A DNA stretch of 6,462 bases, taken from contig JAEWRC010000183.1 of assembly GCA_023460175.1 (NCBI GenBank), positions 1 to 6,462 of the forward strand, read 5' to 3'. Under the pieces are notes generated by a model, which worked only from the letters and a program-made list of their open reading frames with translations, did no database searches and had not been told where the DNA came from. Made by a program: the position numbers and the translations under genes. Below, one piece after another: positions 1 to 6,425 of this stretch. The first letter of the stretch is position 1. Each line of letters starts with the position of its first letter. This stretch comes from Actinomycetes bacterium. GTDB lineage: Bacteria; Actinomycetota; Actinomycetes; Mycobacteriales; Mycobacteriaceae.

Positions 1-16
1 CCGGCCGTCGCGCTGT

Positions 17-1411
17 CTAGGGGCCGCGTTCGGCCGCAGCCGTTTCCCGGTCGAGCCGCTGCGCCTGATAGATCCCGACGTCGGTGCGGAGGATCAGCAG
101 ATAGGCGATGCCGACGGCGATCATCGCGGCCGGCAGCACCGAGAACGAGCCGGTCATCTCGGCCACCATGATCATCACCGCCAGCGGCGCGTGGGCGACG
201 CTGCCGAAGCAGGCCATCATCGCGAGCACGATGAAAACCCCGGGCCCGGCGGGCAGCGCGGGCGCCCCGGCCAGATCGGCCAGCCGCCACAGGGCCGCGC
301 CCACAAAGCATCCGATGACGATGCCGGGGCCGAAGATCCCACCGGAGCCGCCGGAGCCGATCGACAGCGAGGTCGCCACGATCTTGGCGACCGGCAACAC
401 CAGGACGATCCACAGCGGCATCGCCAGCAGGGTGGATTCGACGGCGGCCAACTGCACCCAGCCGTAGCCGCTGGACAGGATTTGCGGGATGGCCAACGCC
501 AAAAGTCCGACCAGCAGCCCGCCGACGGCCGGCTTGAGCACCGCGCCGCCCGGGAAGGTGATCCGTCGGGCCAGATTCACCGTGGCGTAGAACGTCCGGG
601 CGTACAGGTAACCGAGTGCGGCCGCGACGATTCCGATCAGCACGAACCAGGGCAGCTGGGCGGGGTCGAACGCGTAGTCGGGCACCAGTTGGCCGAACAG
701 CGGCTCGAACCCGAGGAACGCTCCGTAGACCGCGTAGGCGGTGCCGGAGGTGATGAAGCCGGGGATCAACGAGCGGTAGTCGAAGTCGCGGCGGTAGACG
801 ATCGACGCCGCGAGCACCGCCCCACCCAGCGGGGCGCCGAAGATGGCGCCGATGCCGGAGCCGATACCCATCGAGACCGCCACCCGGCCGTCGTCGTCGG
901 CGAGGTTGAGCCAGCGGGTCAGCAGGGAACCGAAGCCCGCGGAGATCTGCGCCGTCGGTCCCTCGCGGCCGCCGGATCCGCCGGAGCCGATGGTCAGCGC
1001 GCTGGCGACCATCTTCACCACGACGACGCGGGCGCGGATGGCGCGCGGGTCGGTGTGGACGGCCTCGATCGCGTCGTCGGTGCCGTGCCCCTGGGCCTCG
1101 GGGGCGAACTTCGCGACGATGGCCGCGGACACCAGCGCCCCGAGCGTGGTGATGACGGGGATGGCCCAGGCCCGCGAAAACCCCGGTGAGCCGGGGTTGT
1201 TGCCGTCGCCCTGGGCGGTGGGGACGTCGTAGCCGCCGAGGTCGCCCAGCAGCAGGCCGGTGGTGTAGCGCAGCGCCAGGAAGAACGTGACGGCGCCGAG
1301 ACCGGCGATGATGCCGATGGCCACGCCCAGGATCAGCCACTTGCGCAGATAGCCGGCGTCGCGCACGAATGCCCCGAGTCGGCCGGCACCGCCGGTGTCG
1401 GCTTGCGCCAT
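17..1411 (-). CDS. CLC-family chloride channel / Cl-/H+ exchanger
   Basis: This 464-residue membrane protein is a voltage-gated-chloride-channel (CLC) family member that moves Cl- (possibly in exchange for H+) across the cytoplasmic membrane. Seen: many hydrophobic segments from about residue 24 to 443; GREGP at 148-152 with the gating glutamate E150; the matching second-half motif GIFGP at 358-362; the same GSGGSGG stretch at 142-148 and 352-358, reflecting the inverted two-fold repeat of CLC proteins; and a Tyr near the C-terminus (Y448) where CLCs carry their pore tyrosine. There is no C-terminal CBS domain, and length is normal for a bacterial CLC. Odd: the usual GSGIP motif is replaced by GHGTD (108-112), and no acidic residue lies at 198-206 where exchangers usually keep the inner proton glutamate. 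I chose the ATG at 1411-1409 (MAQADTG). The frame stays open for 47 more codons, but that extension is Arg/Thr-rich, unlike CLC N-termini, and would overlap the divergent promoter and operator. Family certain; transport mode unknown. Confidence 0.93.
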   Translation of the reverse strand: MAQADTGGAGRLGAFVRDAGYLRKWLILGVAIGIIAGLGAVTFFLALRYTTGLLLGDLGGYDVPTAQGDGNNPGSPGFSRAWAIPVITTLGALVSAAIVAKFAPEAQGHGTDDAIEAVHTDPRAIRARVVVVKMVASALTIGSGGSGGREGPTAQISAGFGSLLTRWLNLADDDGRVAVSMGIGSGIGAIFGAPLGGAVLAASIVYRRDFDYRSLIPGFITSGTAYAVYGAFLGFEPLFGQLVPDYAFDPAQLPWFVLIGIVAAALGYLYARTFYATVNLARRITFPGGAVLKPAVGGLLVGLLALAIPQILSSGYGWVQLAAVESTLLAMPLWIVLVLPVAKIVATSLSIGSGGSGGIFGPGIVIGCFVGAALWRLADLAGAPALPAGPGVFIVLAMMACFGSVAHAPLAVMIMVAEMTGSFSVLPAAMIAVGIAYLLILRTDVGIYQAQRLDRETAAAERGP

Positions 1412-1419
1412 GTGGGGCA

Positions 1420-1447
1420 ATGCTAGTCGAGTACCGGGGGTCGTCGA
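1420..1447 (-). promoter_or_regulatory. Candidate leaderless promoter of the CLC gene
   Basis: Reading the minus strand, TAGCAT at 1425-1420 matches the actinobacterial -10 pattern TANNNT and ends 8 bases before the ATG at 1411. Transcription would therefore begin at or next to the start codon. A weak -35-like TCGACG lies at 1447-1442 with a 16-base spacer. No Shine-Dalgarno sequence precedes the ATG (CCCCAC instead), which fits a leaderless mRNA, common in mycobacteria. This is a motif-level inference. Confidence 0.4.
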
Positions 1448-1515
1448 GGTTGCTACCAGGGCCGTTGCCGAGCCGAAGGAGCAGCCCGGGTGATGATCTC
1501 GGCGCCGAACACGCC

Positions 1516-1543
1516 CTGCAAATACCCCCAAGGGGTATAGGGT
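1516..1543 (+). promoter_or_regulatory. Candidate promoter of the copper ATPase gene
   Basis: TAGGGT at 1538-1543 fits the TANNNT -10 pattern, and CTGCAA at 1516-1521 is a weak -35-like element 16 bases upstream. Transcription would start around 1550-1551, at the ATG itself, so the transcript may be leaderless. The spacer is almost entirely filled by the metal-repressor palindrome, as expected if a bound repressor blocks RNA polymerase. An alternative -10 is TATAGG at 1536-1541. Confidence 0.45.
1522..1538. promoter_or_regulatory. CsoR-family (copper repressor) operator palindrome
   Basis: The 17-base sequence ATACCCCCAAGGGGTAT is a perfect 7-base inverted repeat around a 3-base centre. The TACCCC...GGGGTA form is the known type of site for CsoR-family metal repressors, including CsoR and the mycobacterial RicR, which leave DNA when they bind Cu(I). 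It ends 12 bases before the ATG of a copper-type ATPase and lies in its candidate promoter spacer, so it most likely gives copper-induced expression. It is 110 bases from the CLC start and probably does not control that gene. No regulator gene is in the window. Confidence 0.7.
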
Positions 1544-1550
1544 GGACGGC

Positions 1551-3584
1551 ATGTCCGGCCACAGTCACACCGCGCACCAGCACGCTGAGCACGCGGGCCA
1601 CGAGCACGCGGGGCACGGCGGCCACGGGGGTCACGGGGACCACGGGGACCACGTCGCTCAGTTCCGCCGGTTGTTCTGGGTGATGCTCGTCCTGGCGATC
1701 CCGACGGTGGCGATGTCGGGGATGTTCGCGATGATCCTCGGCTACCAACTGCCCGACTTCCCCGGCGCGCGCTGGGTGGCCCCGGTGCTGGGCACGGTGA
1801 TGTACGTCTGGGGCGGGCGGCCGTTCCTCACCGGCGCGGTCAGCGAAATACGTTCCCGCGCACCGGGAATGATGCTGCTGATCGGGCTGGCCATCACGGT
1901 CGCGTTCCTGGCTTCCTGGGGCGCGAGCCTCGGCGTGCTGCACCACGAACTGGAGTTCTGGTGGGAACTGGCGCTGCTGATCGTCATCATGCTGCTGGGC
2001 CATTGGATCGAGATGCGCTCGCTGGCGCAGACCACCTCGGCGCTGGACTCGCTGTCGGCGCTGCTGCCCGACGAGGCCGAGCGCATCACCGGCGACACCA
2101 TCGAGACCGTCGCGCCCGTCGACCTGCGCGTCGGGGACCTCGTTTTGGTGCGCCCGGGCGGCCGGATTCCCGCCGACGGGCGGATCCGCGACGGCGCCGC
2201 CGACATGGACGAGTCGATCGTGACCGGCGAATCGCGTACCGTGCGGCGTGGCGTCGGCGACAGCGTGGTCGCCGGCACCACTGCCACCGATTCGGCCCTG
2301 CGCGTCGAGATCACCGCCGTCGGCGACGACACCGCCCTGGCCGGGATCCAGCGCCTGGTCGCCGAGGCACAGAACTCGTCGTCGCGCGCACAGCGCCTGG
2401 CCGACCGGGCCGCCGGCTGGTTGTTCTGGTTCGCGCTGGGCTCCGCGGTCCTCACCGCCATCGTCTGGGGCCTCATCGGCCTGCCGGATCAGGCCGTCAT
2501 CCGGGCCATCACCGTGTTGGTCATCGCCTGTCCGCACGCGCTGGGCCTGGCGATCCCGCTGGTGGTGTCCATCGCCACCGAGCGCGCCGCGCGCGGCGGG
2601 GTGCTGATCAAGGACCGCCTGGCGCTCGAACAGATGCGCACCGTCGACGCGGTGCTGTTCGACAAGACCGGCACCCTGACCAAGGGCCAACCCGTCGTCG
2701 TCGCGGCCACCGGCGGGGACGACGTGCTGGCCCTGGCCGCGGCCGCCGAACTGCCGTCGGAGCATCCGCTGGCCCGGGCCATCGTCTCCGCCGCCCGCGA
2801 GCGCGGGCTGTCGATCCCGAGAGCCACCGAGTTCACCTCGTCGGCGGCGGTCGGCGTGACCGCGACCGTCGACGGCCGGCAGATCCGGGTGGGCGGGCCG
2901 AAGCTGCTCGAGGAGACCGGGGTGCCGGCCTCCAAAGACCCGATGCCCGCCGGGACGACGGTGCTGCACGTGCTGGCCGACGGGCGGGTGCTCGGCGTGC
3001 TCGCCCTGGCCGACGAGATCCGGCCGGAGTCGCGGCAGGCCATCGACGCGCTGCACCGGCTGGGCTGCGAGGTCGTGATGATCACCGGCGACGCGCAGAC
3101 CGTGGCGGACTCGGTGGCCGCCGAACTCGGCGTGGACCGGGTGTTCGCCGAGGTGCGTCCGGAGGACAAAGCGGCCAAGGTCGCTGAACTGCAGGCCGGC
3201 GGGCGGGTGGTCGCCATGGTCGGCGACGGCGTCAACGACGCCCCCGCCCTGGCGCAGGCCGACGTCGGGATCGCCATCGGCGCGGGCACCGACGTCGCGA
3301 TCGCCTCGGCCGGGGTCATCCTGGCCAGCTCGGATCCGCGGTCGGTGCTGTCGGTGATCGAGCTGTCCAAGGCCAGCTACCGCAAGATGAAGCAGAACCT
3401 GTGGTGGGCGGCGGGCTACAACCTGATCGCCGTGCCGCTGGCCGCCGGGGTGCTGGCGCCGGTCGGCTTCGTGATGCCGATGTCGGTGGGCGCGCTGCTG
3501 ATGTCGCTGTCGACGGTGGTGGTGGCGCTCAACGCGCAACTGCTGCGCCGGTTGGACCTACGCCCGGAGGCCGGCGTCGATTAG
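1551..3584 (+). CDS. copB: P1B-3-type copper/silver-exporting P-type ATPase (CopB-like)
   Basis: This 677-residue ATP-driven pump most likely exports Cu+/Cu2+ or Ag+ from the cytoplasm. Order seen: a His-rich tail with 12 His in residues 4-34, spaced mostly every third residue; four membrane segments (about 42-64, 75-93, 107-130, 136-155); actuator domain with TGES at 225-228; two membrane segments (about 290-342) with CPH at 327-329; phosphorylated D371 in DKTGT; the nucleotide-domain HP pair at 405-406; TGD at 512-514; GDGVNDAP at 558-565; and two last membrane segments carrying N616...Y623 N624...P629 and MSLST from 651. CPH plus these last two motifs are the P1B-3 (CopB) signature, against CPC in CopA-type pumps. 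There is no CxxC heavy-metal-binding domain; the His tail replaces it. I chose ATG 1551 over GTG 1542 (three residues longer) because the latter lies inside the likely -10 region. Pump family is certain; the metal is inferred from family and operator. Confidence 0.93.
   Translation: MSGHSHTAHQHAEHAGHEHAGHGGHGGHGDHGDHVAQFRRLFWVMLVLAIPTVAMSGMFAMILGYQLPDFPGARWVAPVLGTVMYVWGGRPFLTGAVSEIRSRAPGMMLLIGLAITVAFLASWGASLGVLHHELEFWWELALLIVIMLLGHWIEMRSLAQTTSALDSLSALLPDEAERITGDTIETVAPVDLRVGDLVLVRPGGRIPADGRIRDGAADMDESIVTGESRTVRRGVGDSVVAGTTATDSALRVEITAVGDDTALAGIQRLVAEAQNSSSRAQRLADRAAGWLFWFALGSAVLTAIVWGLIGLPDQAVIRAITVLVIACPHALGLAIPLVVSIATERAARGGVLIKDRLALEQMRTVDAVLFDKTGTLTKGQPVVVAATGGDDVLALAAAAELPSEHPLARAIVSAARERGLSIPRATEFTSSAAVGVTATVDGRQIRVGGPKLLEETGVPASKDPMPAGTTVLHVLADGRVLGVLALADEIRPESRQAIDALHRLGCEVVMITGDAQTVADSVAAELGVDRVFAEVRPEDKAAKVAELQAGGRVVAMVGDGVNDAPALAQADVGIAIGAGTDVAIASAGVILASSDPRSVLSVIELSKASYRKMKQNLWWAAGYNLIAVPLAAGVLAPVGFVMPMSVGALLMSLSTVVVALNAQLLRRLDLRPEAGVD
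1599..1652 (+). repeat. Imperfect tandem repeat coding the His-rich tail
   Basis: This stretch inside the ATPase gene is built of units of about 9 bases (CAC plus two mostly GC-rich codons) coding His-x-x, with the two cleanest copies, CACGGGGAC, in tandem at 1632-1649 and another CAC following. It gives a run of His at every third residue. The unit length keeps the frame, so copy number could vary without breaking the gene. Confidence 0.7.
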
Positions 3585-3595
3585 CGTGGTGCCGC

Positions 3596-3604
3596 AGGAG
3601 GGGG
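3596..3604 (+). promoter_or_regulatory. Strong ribosome binding site for the nitroreductase gene
   Basis: AGGAGGGGG contains a full AGGAGG core and ends 3 bases before ATG 3608, with the core 6 bases from it. It fixes the start of the downstream gene, whose frame is otherwise open far back into the ATPase gene. It contrasts with the ATPase gene, which has no clear Shine-Dalgarno sequence. Confidence 0.75.
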
Positions 3605-3607
3605 CAT

Positions 3608-4048
3608 ATGCGTAAATCCGATCGCGTCGCCGAGGCCGGCGCCTGGGTACTGGAGAACGGGCACCGGGCGCTGCTGGCGCTCACCGGCGGGCGGTTCCCC
3701 CGCACGCTGCTGGGCATGCGCACCGTCGAACTGCACACCGTCGGGCGCAAATCGGGCAAGCCGTACGCCAACCTGCTGACCAGCCCCATCCACGACGAGC
3801 GCCGCATCGTGCTCGTCGCGTCCAAGGGCGGCCATCAGGACCACCCGGACTGGTACAAGAACGCGCTGGCGCATCCGGACGTCACGCTGACCGTCGACGG
3901 CGCGCAGGTGCCCATGCACGCCCGCACGGCCACGGCCGCCGAACGCGCCGAACTGTGGCCGCAGGTGGTCAAGACCTACCGCGGCTACGCCGGCTATCAG
4001 CGCAACACCGACCGCGAGATCCCGCTGCTGATCTGCGAGCGCGCCTAA
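3608..4048 (+). CDS. Deazaflavin (F420)-dependent nitroreductase / quinone reductase family protein
   Basis: This 146-residue protein belongs to the Ddn-type F420(H2)-dependent reductase family, a split-barrel fold widespread in mycobacteria whose members reduce quinones or nitro compounds with reduced F420. Seen: VGRKSGK at 45-51, VASKGG at 70-75, HPDWYKN at 79-85, and the C-terminal Y-R-G-Y...Y-Q...R-E-I-P-L block at 124-140, all in the order and spacing of the family. Length is close to that of M. tuberculosis Ddn. There is no signal peptide; the first 30 residues may form an amphipathic helix. It starts 23 bases after the copper ATPase stop with a strong ribosome binding site, so the two are probably co-transcribed. 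That suggests, as inference only, a role in coping with copper or redox stress. Its stop overlaps the stop of the convergent ptsH. The physiological substrate cannot be read from the sequence. Confidence 0.88.
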   Translation: MRKSDRVAEAGAWVLENGHRALLALTGGRFPRTLLGMRTVELHTVGRKSGKPYANLLTSPIHDERRIVLVASKGGHQDHPDWYKNALAHPDVTLTVDGAQVPMHARTATAAERAELWPQVVKTYRGYAGYQRNTDREIPLLICERA

Positions 4049-4302
4049 GCGTCCAGGTCCTGCTCGACCAGCTCGGCGATGGTGTTCAGCGCGGCCTCGT
4101 CCTCGGAGGCCACGGTCACCGATGCGCCCTTGCCCGCTCCCAGCGTCATGATCATCAACGCGGACCCGGCGTCCACCGGTTCGCCGCCGTCCATCGACAG
4201 CGTCACGGGTACACCGGCATTCACGACGGCCTCGGAGATGATGGCGGCGGGCCGGGCGTGCAGGCCGACGGCGGATCCGACGGTCACGGTCTTGCTGTGC
4301 AT
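4045..4302 (-). CDS. ptsH: Phosphocarrier protein HPr of the PTS
   Basis: This 85-residue cytoplasmic protein carries phosphate from Enzyme I (phosphoenolpyruvate-dependent) to the EIIA domain of sugar permeases, here the adjacent FruA. Seen: the active-site block GLHARPA with H15 and R17; the GSALMIMTLGAGKG block at 46-59, matching the regulatory-serine region of Gram-positive HPr, with S47 aligned to Ser46 after a one-residue insertion; and normal length for HPr. The frame is open much further upstream, but only through an out-of-frame reading of fruA. The start is set by ATG 4302-4300, the GAAGGAG ribosome binding site 9 bases before it, and the standard position of H15. It is the last gene of the fruK-fruA-ptsH operon, 59 bases after fruA. 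Confidence 0.95.
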   Translation of the reverse strand: MHSKTVTVGSAVGLHARPAAIISEAVVNAGVPVTLSMDGGEPVDAGSALMIMTLGAGKGASVTVASEDEAALNTIAELVEQDLDA

Positions 4303-4311
4303 GCGGGTGTG

Positions 4312-4318
4312 CTCCTTC
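4312..4318 (-). promoter_or_regulatory. Ribosome binding site of ptsH
   Basis: On the minus strand GAAGGAG lies 9 bases before the ATG at 4302. It decides the HPr start within a much longer open frame and shows that HPr is translated independently of fruA. Confidence 0.7.
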
Positions 4319-4330
4319 GTGGGTTGTGCC

Positions 4331-4353
4331 GAAATCGCCCTTATGGAGATTTC
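4331..4353. repeat. Inverted repeat in the fruA-ptsH junction
   Basis: A 6-base inverted repeat (GAAATC / GATTTC) with an 11-base spacer sits between fruA and ptsH, in a locally AT-richer patch. Within the spacer, CC and GG around ATAA could extend the stem past a small internal loop. No U-run follows, so it is not a classical terminator. It could be an mRNA hairpin affecting stability or processing between the two genes, an operator half-site pair, or chance. Confidence 0.35.
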
Positions 4354-4361
4354 TACTCGAA

Positions 4362-6371
4362 CTAGGCGGCCGAAAGTTGGGTTTGGGGGAGAGGTTTGGG
4401 GGCGGCGAACTGCTTGGCGGCGACCACCGCCAGCGCCGCGACGACGGTCCCGGCGACCAGCGCGACGATGAACCACACCAGGTTGCCGATCGCGAAGAAC
4501 ACGAAGATGCCGCCGTGCGGGGCGCGCAGCGTCACGTCGAACGCCATGATCAGTGCGCCGGTCACCGCGCCGCCGGCCATCATCGACGGGATCACCCGCA
4601 GCGGGTCGGCGGCCGCGAACGGGATGGCGCCCTCGGAGATGAACGAGGCGCCCAACAACCATGCGGCGCGGCCATTTTCCCGCTCGGGTTCGCTGAACAG
4701 CCGCGGTCGCAGCGCGGTGGCCAGCGCCATCGCCAGCGGCGGCACCATGCCCGCGGCCATCACGGCCGCCATGATCCGCAGCGACGACGGGTCGGCGACG
4801 TTGAGGCCGACGGTGGCGAACGCATACGCCGCCTTGTTGACCGGGCCGCCCAGGTCGAAGCACATCATCAGGCCCAGGATCACCCCGAGGATGATCACCG
4901 AGGTCCCGGTCATGCCGCGCAGCCAACTGGTCAGGCCCTCCTGGATGGCCGCCAGCGGCCGCCCGAGCAGCAGGAACATCAGCAGGCCGACGATCAGCGA
5001 GGCGAACAGCGGGATGATGACGACGGGCATCAGGCCGCGGAACCACTGCGGCACGTTGATCCGGCTGATCCAGAGCGCGGCGAAGCCGGCGATCAGCCCG
5101 CCCACGATGCCACCGATGAATCCGCCGTCGATGAAGATCGCGACCGCGCCGGCGGTGAAGCCCGGGGCCAGGCCGGGGCGGTCGGCGATGGCGAACGCGA
5201 TGTAGCCGGCCAGCGCGGGGATCAGGAAGCTGAACGCCAGGCCGCCGAGGGTGTACAGCACCGCGCCCAGGTACTGCATGATGCCGCCGGGCGGCAGGTT
5301 GGTCAGCGTGTTCTCCAGCGCGATCAGGTTGCCCAGCGAGGTGTCGAAACCCTCGGGCGGGTTGGCGATGTCGTAGCCCGCGAACAGGAAGCCCAGCGCG
5401 ATCAGCAGGCCGCCGGCCGCGACGAACGGGATCATGTAGCTCACGCCGGTGAGCAGGATTTGCCGGGTGCGGGTGCCCCAGCCGACGTCCGCGGAGCCCT
5501 CGGTGTCCCCGGCCCCGGCCCCGGCGCCGTCGCCCTCGACGCGGGCGGCGTTCGGGTTGTCGGCCGCGGCGATCGCCTCGGCGATCATGGCGTCGGGTTC
5601 GTTGATCGCGCGCTTGACCCCCGAGGCGATCACCGGCTTGCCGGCGAAGCGGCCGCGGTCCTTGACCCCGACGTCGGTGGCGAAGATGACCGCATCCGCG
5701 CCGGAGATGGTCGACGCGCCCATCGGGGTGCTGCCGGAGGACCCCTGGGTCTCAACGACGATGTCGACGCCGGCACGCTCGGCGGCGAGCTTGAGCGCAT
5801 CCGCGGCCATGTAGGTGTGGGCGATTCCGGTGGGGCAGGCCGTGATTGCCGCGATGGTCTTCTTCGCGGGTGCGGGCTCGGGTTCAGGTTCGGCGGCCGC
5901 GGGCTGGGCCGGGGCGGGGTTCACCGTGGAATCGACCAGCGCCACGATCTCGGCGGCCGTGGCCGCCGAGCGCAACGACGCGACGAACTCCGGTCGCACC
6001 AGGGCGCGGGCCAGGCTGGATAGCAGCTTCATGTGATCGGCGCCGCCGGCGTCCGGGGCGGCGATCAGGAACACCAGGTCGGCCGGGCCGTCCGGGGCGC
6101 CGAAGTCCACCGCCGGGGTCAGCCGGGCGAAGCCGATGGTGGGGGCGTCGACGTAGGGGGAGCGGCAGTGCGGGATGGCGATGCCGCCGGGCAGTCCGGT
6201 CGCGGACTGGGCTTCGCGGGCCATCGTCGCACCGACCAGGCCGTCGACGTCGGTGGCGCGGCCGGCCTCGGCGAGCGTGCCGGCCAGCCGCGCGATGACG
6301 TCGTCCTTGGCGGCTCCGGCATCGACGTCGAGCAGCACCAGATCGGCGGTAGTGATGGGCGGGTTGGTCAT
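4362..6371 (-). CDS. fruA: Fructose-specific PTS permease, EIIABC
   Basis: This 669-residue fused permease imports fructose and phosphorylates it to fructose 1-phosphate. EIIA domain: about residues 5-148, with H68 in GIAIPHC as the residue phosphorylated by HPr. A Pro/Ala/Glu linker follows at 151-170. EIIB domain: about 171-270, with C179 in ACPTGIAHTY, which accepts phosphate from H68; the TQGSSGS block at 208-214 is typical of fructose EIIB. A Gly/Ala/Asp linker covers about 276-297. EIIC domain: about 300-655, many membrane segments, with GVSYMIPFVAAGG (309-321), DLGGPVNKAAYAF (506-518) and ISEGAIPFAAADP (578-590) as the conserved substrate-site blocks. A-B-C order and length match Gram-positive FruA. 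The start is ATG 6371-6369, preceded by AAAGGTG. It lies 54 bases after fruK and 59 before ptsH, consistent with one operon. Fructose is inferred from family motifs and neighbours; related fructose-family EII can take mannitol or other sugars. Confidence 0.95.
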   Translation of the reverse strand: MTNPPITTADLVLLDVDAGAAKDDVIARLAGTLAEAGRATDVDGLVGATMAREAQSATGLPGGIAIPHCRSPYVDAPTIGFARLTPAVDFGAPDGPADLVFLIAAPDAGGADHMKLLSSLARALVRPEFVASLRSAATAAEIVALVDSTVNPAPAQPAAAEPEPEPAPAKKTIAAITACPTGIAHTYMAADALKLAAERAGVDIVVETQGSSGSTPMGASTISGADAVIFATDVGVKDRGRFAGKPVIASGVKRAINEPDAMIAEAIAAADNPNAARVEGDGAGAGAGDTEGSADVGWGTRTRQILLTGVSYMIPFVAAGGLLIALGFLFAGYDIANPPEGFDTSLGNLIALENTLTNLPPGGIMQYLGAVLYTLGGLAFSFLIPALAGYIAFAIADRPGLAPGFTAGAVAIFIDGGFIGGIVGGLIAGFAALWISRINVPQWFRGLMPVVIIPLFASLIVGLLMFLLLGRPLAAIQEGLTSWLRGMTGTSVIILGVILGLMMCFDLGGPVNKAAYAFATVGLNVADPSSLRIMAAVMAAGMVPPLAMALATALRPRLFSEPERENGRAAWLLGASFISEGAIPFAAADPLRVIPSMMAGGAVTGALIMAFDVTLRAPHGGIFVFFAIGNLVWFIVALVAGTVVAALAVVAAKQFAAPKPLPQTQLSAA

Positions 6372-6403
6372 GGCTTCACCTTTGTCGGAAGGGCTCGTCG
6401 GCG

Positions 6404-6417
6404 TTGGCGATTGGCGA
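6404..6417. repeat. Perfect 7-base tandem repeat between fruK and fruA
   Basis: TTGGCGA occurs twice head to tail in the 54-base gap between the fruK stop and fruA. It may be a chance slippage product or part of a regulator site. No promoter-like -10 is clear next to it. Confidence 0.4.
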
Positions 6418-6425
6418 ATGTGGGC

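Noticed and set aside
191..1189. Plus-strand open frame antisense to the CLC gene (332 codons)
   Set aside because: It has the same low-complexity Arg/Gly/Asp composition caused by GC-rich third positions opposite a real gene. No motif seen.
1542..1550. GTG start three codons upstream for the copper ATPase
   Set aside because: It lies within or next to the predicted -10 box, so a transcript starting near 1550 would not contain it. It cannot be excluded if transcription starts further upstream; AGGGG at 1531-1535 could serve as a ribosome binding site.
1412..1552. N-terminal extension of the CLC gene to a start at 1552
   Set aside because: The extra 47 residues are Arg/Thr-rich, unlike CLC proteins, and would place coding sequence over the divergent promoter and metal operator. 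No ribosome binding site supports it.
1961..3187. Second plus-strand frame inside copB (408 codons)
   Set aside because: It is an Arg-rich out-of-frame reading of the ATPase gene, whose own frame carries every P-type ATPase motif.
4303..5046. Extension of the HPr frame upstream to about 5046 (333 codons)
   Set aside because: The extra part is an out-of-frame reading of the fruA 3' end with low-complexity Arg/Gly composition. H15 position and the ribosome binding site fix the short form.
5507..5528. GGCCCC-type short tandem repeat on the plus strand
   Set aside because: It is simply the coding sequence of the Gly/Ala linker between EIIB and EIIC of FruA.
4326..6023. Long plus-strand open frame antisense to fruA (565 codons)
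   Set aside because: Its product is a low-complexity run of Gly, Arg, Asp, Gln and His with no domain, as expected for the antisense reading of a GC-rich coding gene. The minus strand codes a complete FruA with all active-site motifs.
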